Shown piece by piece: positions 43,591-50,920 of a DNA stretch of 64,000 nucleotides. Below the pieces are notes generated by a model that saw only the letters and a program-made list of their open reading frames with translations, searched no databases and had not been told where the DNA came from. The stretch is from positions 20,952-84,951 of IMG/VR virus record IMGVR_UViG_3300023276_000008; one strand, written 5' to 3'. The translations under genes and the position numbers were made by a program. The stretch comes from a virus. Numbering within the stretch: position 1 is the stretch's first letter; each line of letters starts with the position of its first letter.

Positions 43591-44415
43591 ATGAGAAAGC
43601 TTACAATCGGCATGGCAACCCATGATGACTTTGATGGAGTATATTTCACTATACAGTCTATACGTTTATTCCATCCCGAAATATTGGATGATGTTGAATG
43701 GGTAATTATTGACAACAATCCAAAGTCCAGCCATAGTAAATGTATTAGAGACTTGATGAATTGGATTAAAGAGCCAGTTCAGTATCTACCATATACAAAT
43801 AAACAGTCTACTACAGTGCGCAATAAGATATTTGACCTCGCTGAGACTCCTTATGTCATATCAGTGGATTGTCATGTGATGTTTGCCGCTGGATCACTAA
43901 AAAAACTCATTGATTACTATGATTTGGGTCTGGATGCTGGTAATTTATTACAAGGACCCCTACTATATGATGATGGAGAGACTATTAGTACTCATTTTGA
44001 TCATACATGGAGTGGTAATATGTGGGGTACATGGCAAACTGACGATAGGGGTAAAGACCCAAATGCTCAACCTTTCGAAATACCTTCACAGGGGTGCGGA
44101 ATCTTTAGTTCTAGGAAGGATTCTTGGTTGAGATTCAATGACAACTTTGATGGGTTTGGGGGGGAGGAAGGATACATCCACGAAAAATATAGACAACATG
44201 GTAAGAAGGCAATATGTCTTCCTTATCTTCGCTGGATGCATAGATTCTTTCGACCAGAGAAGGTATCTTATCCAAATGATCTCAAACAGAGGTTCGCTAA
44301 CTATGTAATTGGGTTTGAAGAACTTGGTTTAGATAAAACCGAACTCATTGACCATTTTTCAAAAAGTATTGGGCGAGCCTCTGTAGATAGAATTCTAAAA
44401 AATACTCTTACCTGA
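43591..44415 (+). CDS. Glycosyltransferase, polypeptide GalNAc-transferase-like, 274 aa
   Basis: GT-A start KLTIGMATHDDFDGVYFTIQ, then the metal motif SVDCHVMF (DxH, Asp93-His95) rather than the usual DxD, and GFGGEEGYIHEKYRQHGKKA (from 188) with His217 after it. DxH and a GGE-type acceptor motif are characters of the GT27 polypeptide GalNAc-transferases, which start mucin-type O-glycans. Sugar donor and acceptor remain unproven. It follows the mucin-like gene by 12 bases and overlaps the convergent gene by 21. Confidence 0.75.
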   Translation: MRKLTIGMATHDDFDGVYFTIQSIRLFHPEILDDVEWVIIDNNPKSSHSKCIRDLMNWIKEPVQYLPYTNKQSTTVRNKIFDLAETPYVISVDCHVMFAAGSLKKLIDYYDLGLDAGNLLQGPLLYDDGETISTHFDHTWSGNMWGTWQTDDRGKDPNAQPFEIPSQGCGIFSSRKDSWLRFNDNFDGFGGEEGYIHEKYRQHGKKAICLPYLRWMHRFFRPEKVSYPNDLKQRFANYVIGFEELGLDKTELIDHFSKSIGRASVDRILKNTLT

Positions 44416-44625
44416 GTATAATTCTTGTTGAAGTTGTTGATATCGACCATACACATACTCACGAAGTACATCGTGACTCATTTTTGAATCAACATCAACA
44501 TCTTCCCTGCCATACAATACCCTTTCTTTATTGATATTGTCTACGATAGACATACCTTCAATCATATACAACACTTTATAGTAATATGATTGGGGGTTGT
44601 TTGAAACATTCTCTCTATTGACCAT
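44395..44625 (-). CDS. Unknown early protein, 76 aa
   Basis: Starts MVNRENVSNNPQSYYYKV; the ATG is inside the end of the upstream gene, with AGGAGG 3 nt before it, one of the few good Shine-Dalgarno sequences in the window. A start at 44691 would be fully inside the upstream gene and is not supported. Tyr/Asp-rich, no domain recognised. It is the second gene of a short early operon. Confidence 0.6.
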   Translation of the reverse strand: MVNRENVSNNPQSYYYKVLYMIEGMSIVDNINKERVLYGREDVDVDSKMSHDVLREYVYGRYQQLQQELYSGKSIF

Positions 44626-45082
44626 TCTCCTCCTCAATAGCAGAAATTTGTTCAGTGACTTCATCAAATATCTGTTCAGATGTCTTTTCATCTGGCAGAA
44701 GAGTTATTTGTGGTTGGAATGAGATACTTAATGTTTCTTTACATGATTCACATTTGACTTCGTTGGGTTCGTTGACCACAAAGACTCCAACAAATGTGTT
44801 TTTCCCGCAAGGGCATTCAACATTAATCTCTTGACCCTCCAGAACTTCTAATAATTCTTCATTTTGTCCTTGCAGAGCCATATACTGACCCTCTAATTCA
44901 CTAAATTCATCGGATACAGTATCCGATTCAATTTTTAGTTCATCTAACTCCTTTTGTAAACTATCTTCAACAGTAACTACTGCGGGAAGTTTCTTATTCT
45001 TTTTATTTGCGATTACATAAGCTCCTATCAGACCAACTATAGTCATTATTAGGAACAGTATTACGGTATTGGTGTTCGTCAT
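44615..45082 (-). CDS. Membrane-anchored zinc-ribbon/coiled-coil protein, 155 aa
   Basis: Starts MTNTNTVILFLIMTIVGLIG, a single N-terminal membrane segment (about residues 7-25), then a basic stop-transfer run, a coiled coil (EDSLQKELDELKIESDTVSD; about 38-85) and a CPCG...CESC zinc ribbon (from about 90). It probably sits in the inner membrane with the ribbon in the cytoplasm. The ATG lies 6 nt after a strong early -10 box. Function unknown; interference with a host membrane process is only a guess. Confidence 0.65.
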   Translation of the reverse strand: MTNTNTVILFLIMTIVGLIGAYVIANKKNKKLPAVVTVEDSLQKELDELKIESDTVSDEFSELEGQYMALQGQNEELLEVLEGQEINVECPCGKNTFVGVFVVNEPNEVKCESCKETLSISFQPQITLLPDEKTSEQIFDEVTEQISAIEEENGQ

Positions 45083-45088
45083 GGGCGT

Positions 45089-45116
45089 ATTGTACCCCAA
45101 ACTGATATATTGTCAA
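45089..45116 (-). promoter_or_regulatory. Strong sigma70-type early promoter
   Basis: TTGACA (45111-45116), 16-nt spacer, TACAAT (45089-45094) on the minus strand; the ATG at 45082 is 6 nt from the -10 box, so the transcript start would fall on it. Confidence 0.75.
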
Positions 45117-45127
45117 CTATAAACGAC

Positions 45128-45463
45128 CTAAATCGCAGTTTTTGCCAAAATGGGGTCTACGTTCATGATCAAATAGTCAATCATCTTCTCAATAGCGATC
45201 TGTAGAGCTTGTAAATCTTCATCGCTCTGGTGTTTCCCCGAATCGATGGCATTTTGAAGGATTCCAGCCACAATTACGCCATTATCTACCATAGGTGCAA
45301 TTAAGTCAGGTATGTGTTGCAATTCATGGGGTAACTTCTTATCACCAAGGCGTTTCTTCCATTCATCAGAGTATTTATTCTCTTGAGATGTGGTTGGTAA
45401 GGAGTGCTGAATAGCATCTGTAGCTAATCCAGTCGAATATGGTGATTTATCTTGTCCAAACAT
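45128..45463 (-). CDS. Unknown late protein, 111 aa
   Basis: Starts MFGQDKSPYSTGLATDAIQH; polar, helical, ending VDPILAKTAI. No tag or motif. Late heptamer 6 nt before the ATG, back-to-back with the promoter of the next gene. Function unknown. Confidence 0.6.
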   Translation of the reverse strand: MFGQDKSPYSTGLATDAIQHSLPTTSQENKYSDEWKKRLGDKKLPHELQHIPDLIAPMVDNGVIVAGILQNAIDSGKHQSDEDLQALQIAIEKMIDYLIMNVDPILAKTAI

Positions 45464-45469
45464 TACATA

Positions 45470-45476
45470 TATTTAG
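45470..45476 (-). promoter_or_regulatory. Late promoter, CTAAATA
   Basis: CTAAATA on the minus strand, 6 nt before the ATG at 45463. Confidence 0.6.
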
Positions 45477-45496
45477 TAATTTTGTTTACATAATCG

Positions 45497-45503
45497 TTAA
45501 ATA
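45497..45503 (+). promoter_or_regulatory. Late promoter, TTAAATA
   Basis: TTAAATA 5 nt before the ATG at 45509; an ATG at 45503 overlaps the heptamer and is therefore unlikely. Confidence 0.6.
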
Positions 45504-45508
45504 TGTAT

Positions 45509-45958
45509 ATGAGTAGATATTCAGCTAAATTTAAGAAGATTGTTACCGAAGATTTCGATGAAGAATTAGATAATTTAGACTTCAGTGATGAAGCTAAGTC
45601 TAGTGCTATTGATGATTTTGCTGATTCTGATACAAATCCAGATGATCTACGCGCTACAGATGTTCCTGAACCTGATGATGAAATTACTGCGGCATTGGAT
45701 AGAAAGAATCAGATGATGATTGATACTATCGAAGAGTGGATTAGCACATTTGATGAATTCCTTGAGTATATCAATGGAGAGAGTGAAGAAAGTATTCAAA
45801 GTATCTTAGCAGGTGCAGAACCAGACACTATTATGGACAAAATGAAGCAGTCTCAACAAACAAAGATTGCGCGTGTTGCATCTGATGTTGCATCTCTACA
45901 CCAATCATTCCTTGGATTCCGTGCGCAGACTCGCAATGCAAAATTCAAGTATGTGTGA
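45509..45958 (+). CDS. Putative head core/internal protein, 149 aa
   Basis: N terminus MSRYSAKFKKIVTEDFDEEL carries IVTE|D, a prohead-protease-like site after a basic amphipathic stretch. An acidic segment (residues about 18-60) is followed by a helical domain. The layout resembles T4 core proteins (gp67/gp68-like) or an internal protein. A terminator follows. Confidence 0.55.
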   Translation: MSRYSAKFKKIVTEDFDEELDNLDFSDEAKSSAIDDFADSDTNPDDLRATDVPEPDDEITAALDRKNQMMIDTIEEWISTFDEFLEYINGESEESIQSILAGAEPDTIMDKMKQSQQTKIARVASDVASLHQSFLGFRAQTRNAKFKYV

Positions 45959-46002
45959 ATGCCAAGTTTAAGTATGTCATTAAGTCATACTTATATTTCA
46001 GT

Positions 46003-46030
46003 AAAAAGGAGCCAATTGGCTCCTTTTTTT
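46003..46030. terminator. Bidirectional terminator after the 149-aa gene
   Basis: Palindromic hairpin AAAAAGGAGCCAATTGGCTCC followed by T9; an additional weaker hairpin (AAGTATG/CATACTT) lies at 45970-45992. Confidence 0.85.
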
Positions 46031-46034
46031 TTGT

Positions 46035-46856
46035 TTAGTTGAACACCTTATTCACTTTAACACCTTTATTATCAAATATAATACATAGGAATTTGTGTTT
46101 CTTCCTACAAGCCTTGGCTTTCGATATATTCATATCTAAATTGTTCTCATAAGTGTATTCACATTTTACCTCAATCACCAGATCATCTTTAGCTATATAT
46201 AAATCTGGATGATATCTCCTACGATCTCCATCCATATAATAACTTATACTGCTTCCACTATATGTTTCAATATCATTCACATCATATCCCATCTCTTCAA
46301 CAAGATATTCTATTGCTTGTGGTTCATATCCTTGTAGGTGAGTGAAATCTCTACCCCCATAAGAGTGTTCTTTGTATTTAAACCTATTAGTATTACTCTT
46401 CTTAAAGATATCAGGATCTTGCATTGGATTATCTACACCATACTTCTCCACAATAGTCTTAACACGCTTCTCCTTAGCATTAACAGCACTATCTTTCATA
46501 GTTCTCAGCTCAATACCCCACTTCAATAGCTTCTTTCGTATAGTAACTGCGCTAGTATCGAACATATTACCCAATTCAGTGAGCGTAGACCCCTCTTCAT
46601 AGAGTTTGATTACAGTTTCCTTATCCTCTTCACTCCCAAGGGTCTTTGATCCTCTTACATAGCTCTTATTGTTCACAACTTCCTTTGCAGATCGCTTTGG
46701 AATCTTGTTATTTATGAATATTGAGTCTGTTGCAGCTCTACCAGCTTCATATTGTTTGGCTATATCTGTAATAGATACACCCTTTTGATATAAAGCTACG
46801 ATTTCTTCTTCATTTCCCTTTAAATTAGGGTTTTTGCTTCTCCATGTGATGCTCAT
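46035..46856 (-). CDS. Putative homing endonuclease with HTH repeats and PD-(D/E)XK-like domain, 273 aa
   Basis: Two N-terminal helix-turn-helix units (EEIVALYQKGVSITDIAKQY; KLYEEGSTLTELGNMFDTSA), a linker with KYGVDNPMQDPDIFKKSN, and a nuclease-like core YHPDLYIAKDDLVIEVKCEY (Asp, then ExK) near residues 213-235. These are characters of phage-borne homing endonucleases with restriction-type folds. It sits between head-protein and primase-operon genes and has its own late heptamer. Confidence 0.75.
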   Translation of the reverse strand: MSITWRSKNPNLKGNEEEIVALYQKGVSITDIAKQYEAGRAATDSIFINNKIPKRSAKEVVNNKSYVRGSKTLGSEEDKETVIKLYEEGSTLTELGNMFDTSAVTIRKKLLKWGIELRTMKDSAVNAKEKRVKTIVEKYGVDNPMQDPDIFKKSNTNRFKYKEHSYGGRDFTHLQGYEPQAIEYLVEEMGYDVNDIETYSGSSISYYMDGDRRRYHPDLYIAKDDLVIEVKCEYTYENNLDMNISKAKACRKKHKFLCIIFDNKGVKVNKVFN

Positions 46857-46861
46857 GAAGG

Positions 46862-46868
46862 TATTTAA
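46862..46868 (-). promoter_or_regulatory. Late promoter, TTAAATA
   Basis: TTAAATA on the minus strand, 5 nt before the ATG at 46856. Confidence 0.6.
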
Positions 46869-46904
46869 TCATTTCTGCGCGAAATGTCAAGTTAAACTTT
46901 GCAT

Positions 46905-47213
46905 TTAAACTTTGAGTTCCTTCTCCTTAAATGGGGTAGTGCATATGGTGGGTGGTTCATCCTCCCAGTCATCCATAATATATGAATCCCCTTTATATAC
47001 ACCCATCCAATCCCCATTATGTACATAGAATCTGCCATATTCTTCAAATGTGACGTGTAAGCATCCATTAATAATGCCTTTCGTTTTGGGTCTTGGAATA
47101 TCATTAACTTCATACCACATCGCAGACAATGTTATTAATCGGTCGTTGGCTTCTCTGATAGTAGCATGAGTTTCCTCAAACCACTCATCCAATTGTTTAG
47201 GTGTGATTTTCAT
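46905..47213 (-). CDS. Unknown protein downstream of primase, 102 aa
   Basis: Starts MKITPKQLDEWFEETHATIR, a helical beginning, then a beta-rich part (GCLHVTFEEYGRFYVHNGDW). Its ATG overlaps the stop of the 50-aa gene. Part of the replication operon; function unknown. Confidence 0.6.
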   Translation of the reverse strand: MKITPKQLDEWFEETHATIREANDRLITLSAMWYEVNDIPRPKTKGIINGCLHVTFEEYGRFYVHNGDWMGVYKGDSYIMDDWEDEPPTICTTPFKEKELKV

Positions 47214-47362
47214 AATTTATATTCTATTTCTCTCTCAATTTGTTCTATTATATCCAAATCCAAATCCGACATAATCATCAATAAAGTCTTTTCACTCAGT
47301 TCTTCCGCCACATCTTCTATAAGAAGTTCAGCGTCCGTCTTCATAGTCCAATCAATTTTCAT
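47210..47362 (-). CDS. Small acidic helical protein, 50 aa
   Basis: The frame reads MKIDWTMKTDAELLIEDVAE and ends IEREIEYKL, a single acidic helix protein. It starts 4 nt after the primase stop with GAGGG about 6 nt before its ATG, and its TGA overlaps the next ATG (ATGA). The tight packing and ribosome site support it as real. Function unknown. Confidence 0.65.
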   Translation of the reverse strand: MKIDWTMKTDAELLIEDVAEELSEKTLLMIMSDLDLDIIEQIEREIEYKL

Positions 47363-47365
47363 ATA

Positions 47366-48481
47366 TTACCCTCTTCTTTTTATTTTATCCAACATTAAAC
47401 TGGCTTCTCCACCAGAGTAACTGTGTTTGATTATGTATTCTTCGCTAATGCCCTTTACACCCTTATCAACACACATCTTATTGAGGTCTTTATACTTAAA
47501 GTTCTCTGGATAAATGAATATAGTCTCCCCCAATTCAATTAGTATGTCGGATTTCAATAGGGAAGCTTCATCACCCCATTGATTATCCAATACCCATATG
47601 CGTTTCATATGAAATAGTGATTGAAGTTGTTGTTTTTGACTGGGTGTGAATAATAATTTCTTTGATTCGCTGATTCCAGCTACACCCATTGCATTTCTTA
47701 GACTATATGCATCAATCGGACCTTCAGTTATGAAGTAATGTTCCTTGGATCTGTCCAGATTTTCAATATTCGATAGTGTTTTTAAACTCTTAGACTTGGA
47801 CAGGTATCTGATCTTATCAAATTTGCGAATAGATCTGCTTTGGAAGTGTAATATCTTCTCTCCATCTGCATCATAGAAGGGAATTATTAGTCTATGTCTA
47901 TGTGCGCCCTTCAGTGCAAAGAATATTTTCTTGGGGGCATTGATCATCTGTAGGATCTTACGCTCTTTGAGGTAATCTAATGCTAATCTTACTTGATAAT
48001 TGTTCTTATAGTATTCAACTTGTATAGGGTCTGAGAGATCTACAGCACCATCAGGCAGTCCCATATCATCTAAGACCTCTATAACGTCCACATCCTCGTC
48101 AGATTCATCTAAACGTAGTATTCTACAGTTCTTATCTATGGTTGGAATGGTATCATCATTCTTAATGTCTGATAATATCTCTTTATGAGAAAATCCAGTG
48201 ATTTCTCGTACAAAATTGTATGGTTTGCTACTCCAACCACAGTTATGACAGAATACTAAGTCCTTGTCTGGTATAAAGTAACATCTTTTCTTGAAACCCC
48301 AAGAGGAATCTTCTCTACAGATGGGACAACCACAATTATATGTCTTGTTTATATTGCTATACTCTACACCATTACCATATTCATATAATTTGTCAATAGT
48401 GTAGTCTTCAGGAACTTCGATGTAGGTCGGCTGATGCAATTGGGTCGCAGCCACCTTCAATTTTTCTAGAATGTTCTTCAT
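47366..48481 (-). CDS. 61: DNA primase gp61, 371 aa
   Basis: DnaG-type primase. A zinc ribbon lies at C52-x2-C55 and C78-x2-C81 (CPIC; CHNCGW), and the TOPRIM catalytic part is HYFITEGPIDAYSL at about residues 250-265. With the gp41 helicase it forms the primosome and makes Okazaki primers. T4 gp61 is 342 aa. The first 25 codons overlap the upstream gene by 74 bases, unusually long here; a later non-ATG start is possible. Confidence 0.9.
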   Translation of the reverse strand: MKNILEKLKVAATQLHQPTYIEVPEDYTIDKLYEYGNGVEYSNINKTYNCGCPICREDSSWGFKKRCYFIPDKDLVFCHNCGWSSKPYNFVREITGFSHKEILSDIKNDDTIPTIDKNCRILRLDESDEDVDVIEVLDDMGLPDGAVDLSDPIQVEYYKNNYQVRLALDYLKERKILQMINAPKKIFFALKGAHRHRLIIPFYDADGEKILHFQSRSIRKFDKIRYLSKSKSLKTLSNIENLDRSKEHYFITEGPIDAYSLRNAMGVAGISESKKLLFTPSQKQQLQSLFHMKRIWVLDNQWGDEASLLKSDILIELGETIFIYPENFKYKDLNKMCVDKGVKGISEEYIIKHSYSGGEASLMLDKIKRRG

Positions 48482-48722
48482 ATAGTTCGTTTATTGTATC
48501 AAAATGTTCATTTGGTAGGGTTTCCACTTTATTAAGTAGTTCTCCCTCGATTCCTCGCATAAAAGACTCCATTGGAATCTTGTGTATGGTGTTGGTGGGT
48601 ATGGCGAAACAATTCACCACTTCCTCTACTCCAATTTCAATTACAACAAACATCTGACCAATGTATTGACCTGCTGTTGCTATAAATATATCTTTTCTTG
48701 TTGGTTTAATTTCCCCACTCAT
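48408..48722 (-). CDS. Unknown replication-operon protein, 104 aa
   Basis: Starts MSGEIKPTRKDIFIATAGQY; beta-rich N-terminal half (FVVIEIGVEEVVNCFAIPTN), helical and charged end. It overlaps the upstream gene by 17 bases and the primase by 74. No family recognised. Confidence 0.6.
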   Translation of the reverse strand: MSGEIKPTRKDIFIATAGQYIGQMFVVIEIGVEEVVNCFAIPTNTIHKIPMESFMRGIEGELLNKVETLPNEHFDTINELYEEHSRKIEGGCDPIASADLHRSS

Positions 48723-49035
48723 CTTGTTTATTATTTGACATTAGTTTTGAAAATTCAGAGACAAACATATTATCCAAAGCCCCCTTTTCCATAGAATTTT
48801 GATGGGATTCGATATTTATTTCATTTCCATGTATATCGAATCCCATTATTCTATAGCAGGGGAGGAACTCAGATAATATATTCTCAATATGTATCCTTGT
48901 ATCTTGTGTTGATTTACTTTTCTTTGCAATTCTAGTGATTTCGTCAAACTCTCCAAAGTCATCAAACTCGAAATTATTTTGGCTGTTAACTTCTTGTATT
49001 AATTCATTCAATAACTTATCATCAGGTTCATTCAT
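48706..49035 (-). CDS. Unknown replication-operon protein, 109 aa
   Basis: Starts MNEPDDKLLNELIQEVNSQN; acidic and helical. The start at 49035 is chosen because an ATAAATA heptamer lies 5 nt upstream; a start at 49068 would include that motif. Function unknown. Confidence 0.6.
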   Translation of the reverse strand: MNEPDDKLLNELIQEVNSQNNFEFDDFGEFDEITRIAKKSKSTQDTRIHIENILSEFLPCYRIMGFDIHGNEINIESHQNSMEKGALDNMFVSEFSKLMSNNKQDEWGN

Positions 49036-49040
49036 ACATG

Positions 49041-49047
49041 TATTTAT
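49041..49047 (-). promoter_or_regulatory. Late promoter, ATAAATA
   Basis: ATAAATA on the minus strand, 5 nt before the ATG at 49035. Confidence 0.55.
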
Positions 49048-49068
49048 CATGTATTTCAAGGATTTCAA

Positions 49069-49428
49069 TCATTTAGGCTTGTTAGCCGCTGGCTTAACGA
49101 AGAGAGGGACGTTTCGTTCAACTAAATTAGTAATAATCACTTCCATGCTGACAGTTTTTATGGAAAAGTTCATGGGGAATAAGTTGCCTCCGTCATTGAA
49201 CTCGTATTGATAATCATCAGGTTCAGTCCTATTCTTATAACAGGTTATGATTAGATTAATACCCTTTGGATCAAGTAATACTGTCCATTTGCGAGGATCT
49301 GTGTCGATATATCCATTATATAGATTAACTACATCATATCCACAATCTCTCAACCTCTTAACGAAGTATGATCGAGTATCAATTCTATTCCCCTTCTTCA
49401 CTTTAACTAACTTCGCTTGCCACAACAT
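49069..49428 (-). CDS. Unknown protein after the clamp gene, 119 aa
   Basis: Basic N-terminal half (MLWQAKLVKVKKGNRIDTRS), aromatic-rich middle. It overlaps the end of gp45 by 26 bases. In T4 the next genes after gp45 are 44, 62 and regA; the size is like RegA (122 aa), but no RegA sequence features are seen, so I leave it unnamed. Confidence 0.6.
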   Translation of the reverse strand: MLWQAKLVKVKKGNRIDTRSYFVKRLRDCGYDVVNLYNGYIDTDPRKWTVLLDPKGINLIITCYKNRTEPDDYQYEFNDGGNLFPMNFSIKTVSMEVIITNLVERNVPLFVKPAANKPK

Positions 49429-50161
49429 AAATCATATCATTTTTAACATTACTATCATTAACCTTCAACATACCAATACCCATTTCGGTTGCTAATTGAA
49501 AGTCAATACTAATCTTAGTAGGGTTCATGAACCTGTTAAAATTAGCTACATCAACAATGAAGTCGCTATCTGGCATTCCTTCATATGTTCCACCTAAAAC
49601 TGTGGAGGCATCCACATTCTTTACAGTTTTGTCCGTAAGTGTATACTTAACCAGATCATCAGAGCATCCAATATATACCTTACTGCTATCCTTAAAGATT
49701 TTTGAAAGCTGTAGAACAGATTTCAATGTGTCTGCCTCAAGTTGGAATTCCATGTCCCATTTTATCTTCTCAAGTTGTTTAGTTGTGAGTTTAGGAACAC
49801 TAACTAACCCATCATCAATTAGATGATATTTAAATCTAAACTTGTCACCAACATATTTGATGTGATTCTCTGCAATACCAAATGAAATCTCTTCATCTTT
49901 GATTGTTTTGATTGCTTTCAATAACTTAGTTACGCTTCCAAGATTAATATTGTAGTCTTGAATATCCTCAACCTCTTCATCATCGTCCAGATCAACATCA
50001 ACATCAAACTCTGTGAACAATGAGATGGTTTTGTCATCGGATTGCACTACAGTCTTGATGGTAGATGTTTTTTCTTTGAATTGTAGGGATGCCACATCAT
50101 TAATTTTAGCGATGCTGCCCAGCATTAGGTTTAGCTCCTTTGTTTTAAATCTTAAATTCAT
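49403..50161 (-). CDS. 45: Sliding clamp gp45, 252 aa
   Basis: Starts MNLRFKTKELNLMLGSIAKI; the beta-alpha-beta clamp repeats end KVNDSNVKNDMIYVVASEVS. Gp45 is the trimeric DNA polymerase clamp (T4: 228 aa) and in T4 also activates late transcription via gp33/gp55, relevant to the many late promoters here. It lies 3 nt after the preceding gene. Its loader gp44 is 20 kb away. Confidence 0.8.
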   Translation of the reverse strand: MNLRFKTKELNLMLGSIAKINDVASLQFKEKTSTIKTVVQSDDKTISLFTEFDVDVDLDDDEEVEDIQDYNINLGSVTKLLKAIKTIKDEEISFGIAENHIKYVGDKFRFKYHLIDDGLVSVPKLTTKQLEKIKWDMEFQLEADTLKSVLQLSKIFKDSSKVYIGCSDDLVKYTLTDKTVKNVDASTVLGGTYEGMPDSDFIVDVANFNRFMNPTKISIDFQLATEMGIGMLKVNDSNVKNDMIYVVASEVS

Positions 50162-50163
50162 AA

Positions 50164-50847
50164 TTATCCGTTATATTTCTCTCGAACTTCATCTTCTACG
50201 GAAACATCTAGTCCATTCACAGTAGGTGCAGTGTGCGCCTCAACAACCTCAAGCAGTGCTTGTAGTGTCAGATGAATTTTATTTAGGATGATCCTCGAAT
50301 CCTTAGTCTCCTTGTAGATATCCTTTAGTATATCTTCGTTTTCGTTAAAGTCAAACGATAACTGAGGGTCTGGAGCAGATTCTTGGACTGGTGCTGGAAC
50401 CACATAAGGTAATGGCACTGCTGCTGGAACGTGATCGTGTTGGATTCGTCTAACTCTTTCATCAACCTGCATTGTTGCTACATCATCAAAGATGGTTTGT
50501 GGTAATGTAGGTTGAACAACTGGTGGTTGAACAACTGGTGGTTGAACAACTACAGGATTTGTAACTTGTGGATGTGGATCTGGCAGACCATTCAATCTTG
50601 CATCAAGGGAAGCTTCACGCTCTTGCAAAATGCGCTCCTTTTCTTGCATACGTTGTTCAGCTCTTTTGTCAGCTAGTTGTTTATCCATATTAGCAATCTG
50701 TCTCTTTGCTTCGTCTGCAATGTTAACTGCATCTCCTCGTTGGGATGGATCAACCATCTTATCCAGTTGGGTTGCTTGGTTAATAAAGGGTCCCATGAAT
50801 GCAGCAAATGCTTCTGCGTCTTCTCTGTTTATGATTTCGTCACTCAT
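50164..50847 (-). CDS. Unknown replication-operon protein with PVVQP repeats, 227 aa
   Basis: Helical N-terminal half with a coiled coil (NMDKQLADKRAEQRMQEKER), then a proline-rich linker with three PVVQP units, then a helical C terminus. It stands between gp32 and gp45 with its own early promoter. Possibly a scaffold for protein contacts at the replisome; that is speculation. Confidence 0.65.
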   Translation of the reverse strand: MSDEIINREDAEAFAAFMGPFINQATQLDKMVDPSQRGDAVNIADEAKRQIANMDKQLADKRAEQRMQEKERILQEREASLDARLNGLPDPHPQVTNPVVVQPPVVQPPVVQPTLPQTIFDDVATMQVDERVRRIQHDHVPAAVPLPYVVPAPVQESAPDPQLSFDFNENEDILKDIYKETKDSRIILNKIHLTLQALLEVVEAHTAPTVNGLDVSVEDEVREKYNG

Positions 50848-50854
50848 ATATATT

Positions 50855-50883
50855 ATATTACTAAAAAACCACTATCTTGTCAA
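50855..50883 (-). promoter_or_regulatory. Early promoter overlapping the gp32 terminator
   Basis: TTGACA (50878-50883), 17-nt spacer, TAATAT (50855-50860) on the minus strand, 7 nt before the ATG at 50847. The -35 box lies in the loop of the gp32 terminator hairpin. Confidence 0.6.
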
Positions 50884-50898
50884 TAAGATAGTGGTTTT
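50865..50898 (-). terminator. Rho-independent terminator after gp32
   Basis: Perfect 14-bp stem AAAACCACTATCTT/AAGATAGTGGTTTT with a 6-base loop and a U-run on the minus strand. Confidence 0.85.
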
Positions 50899-50920
50899 AG
50901 TTTGATTTCATTATTCGAAT

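Noticed and set aside
49069-49428. RegA or gp62 assignment for the gene after gp45
   Set aside because: Size and position recall T4 regA, but no RegA-type residues were found and gp62 is much longer; the gene is left unnamed.
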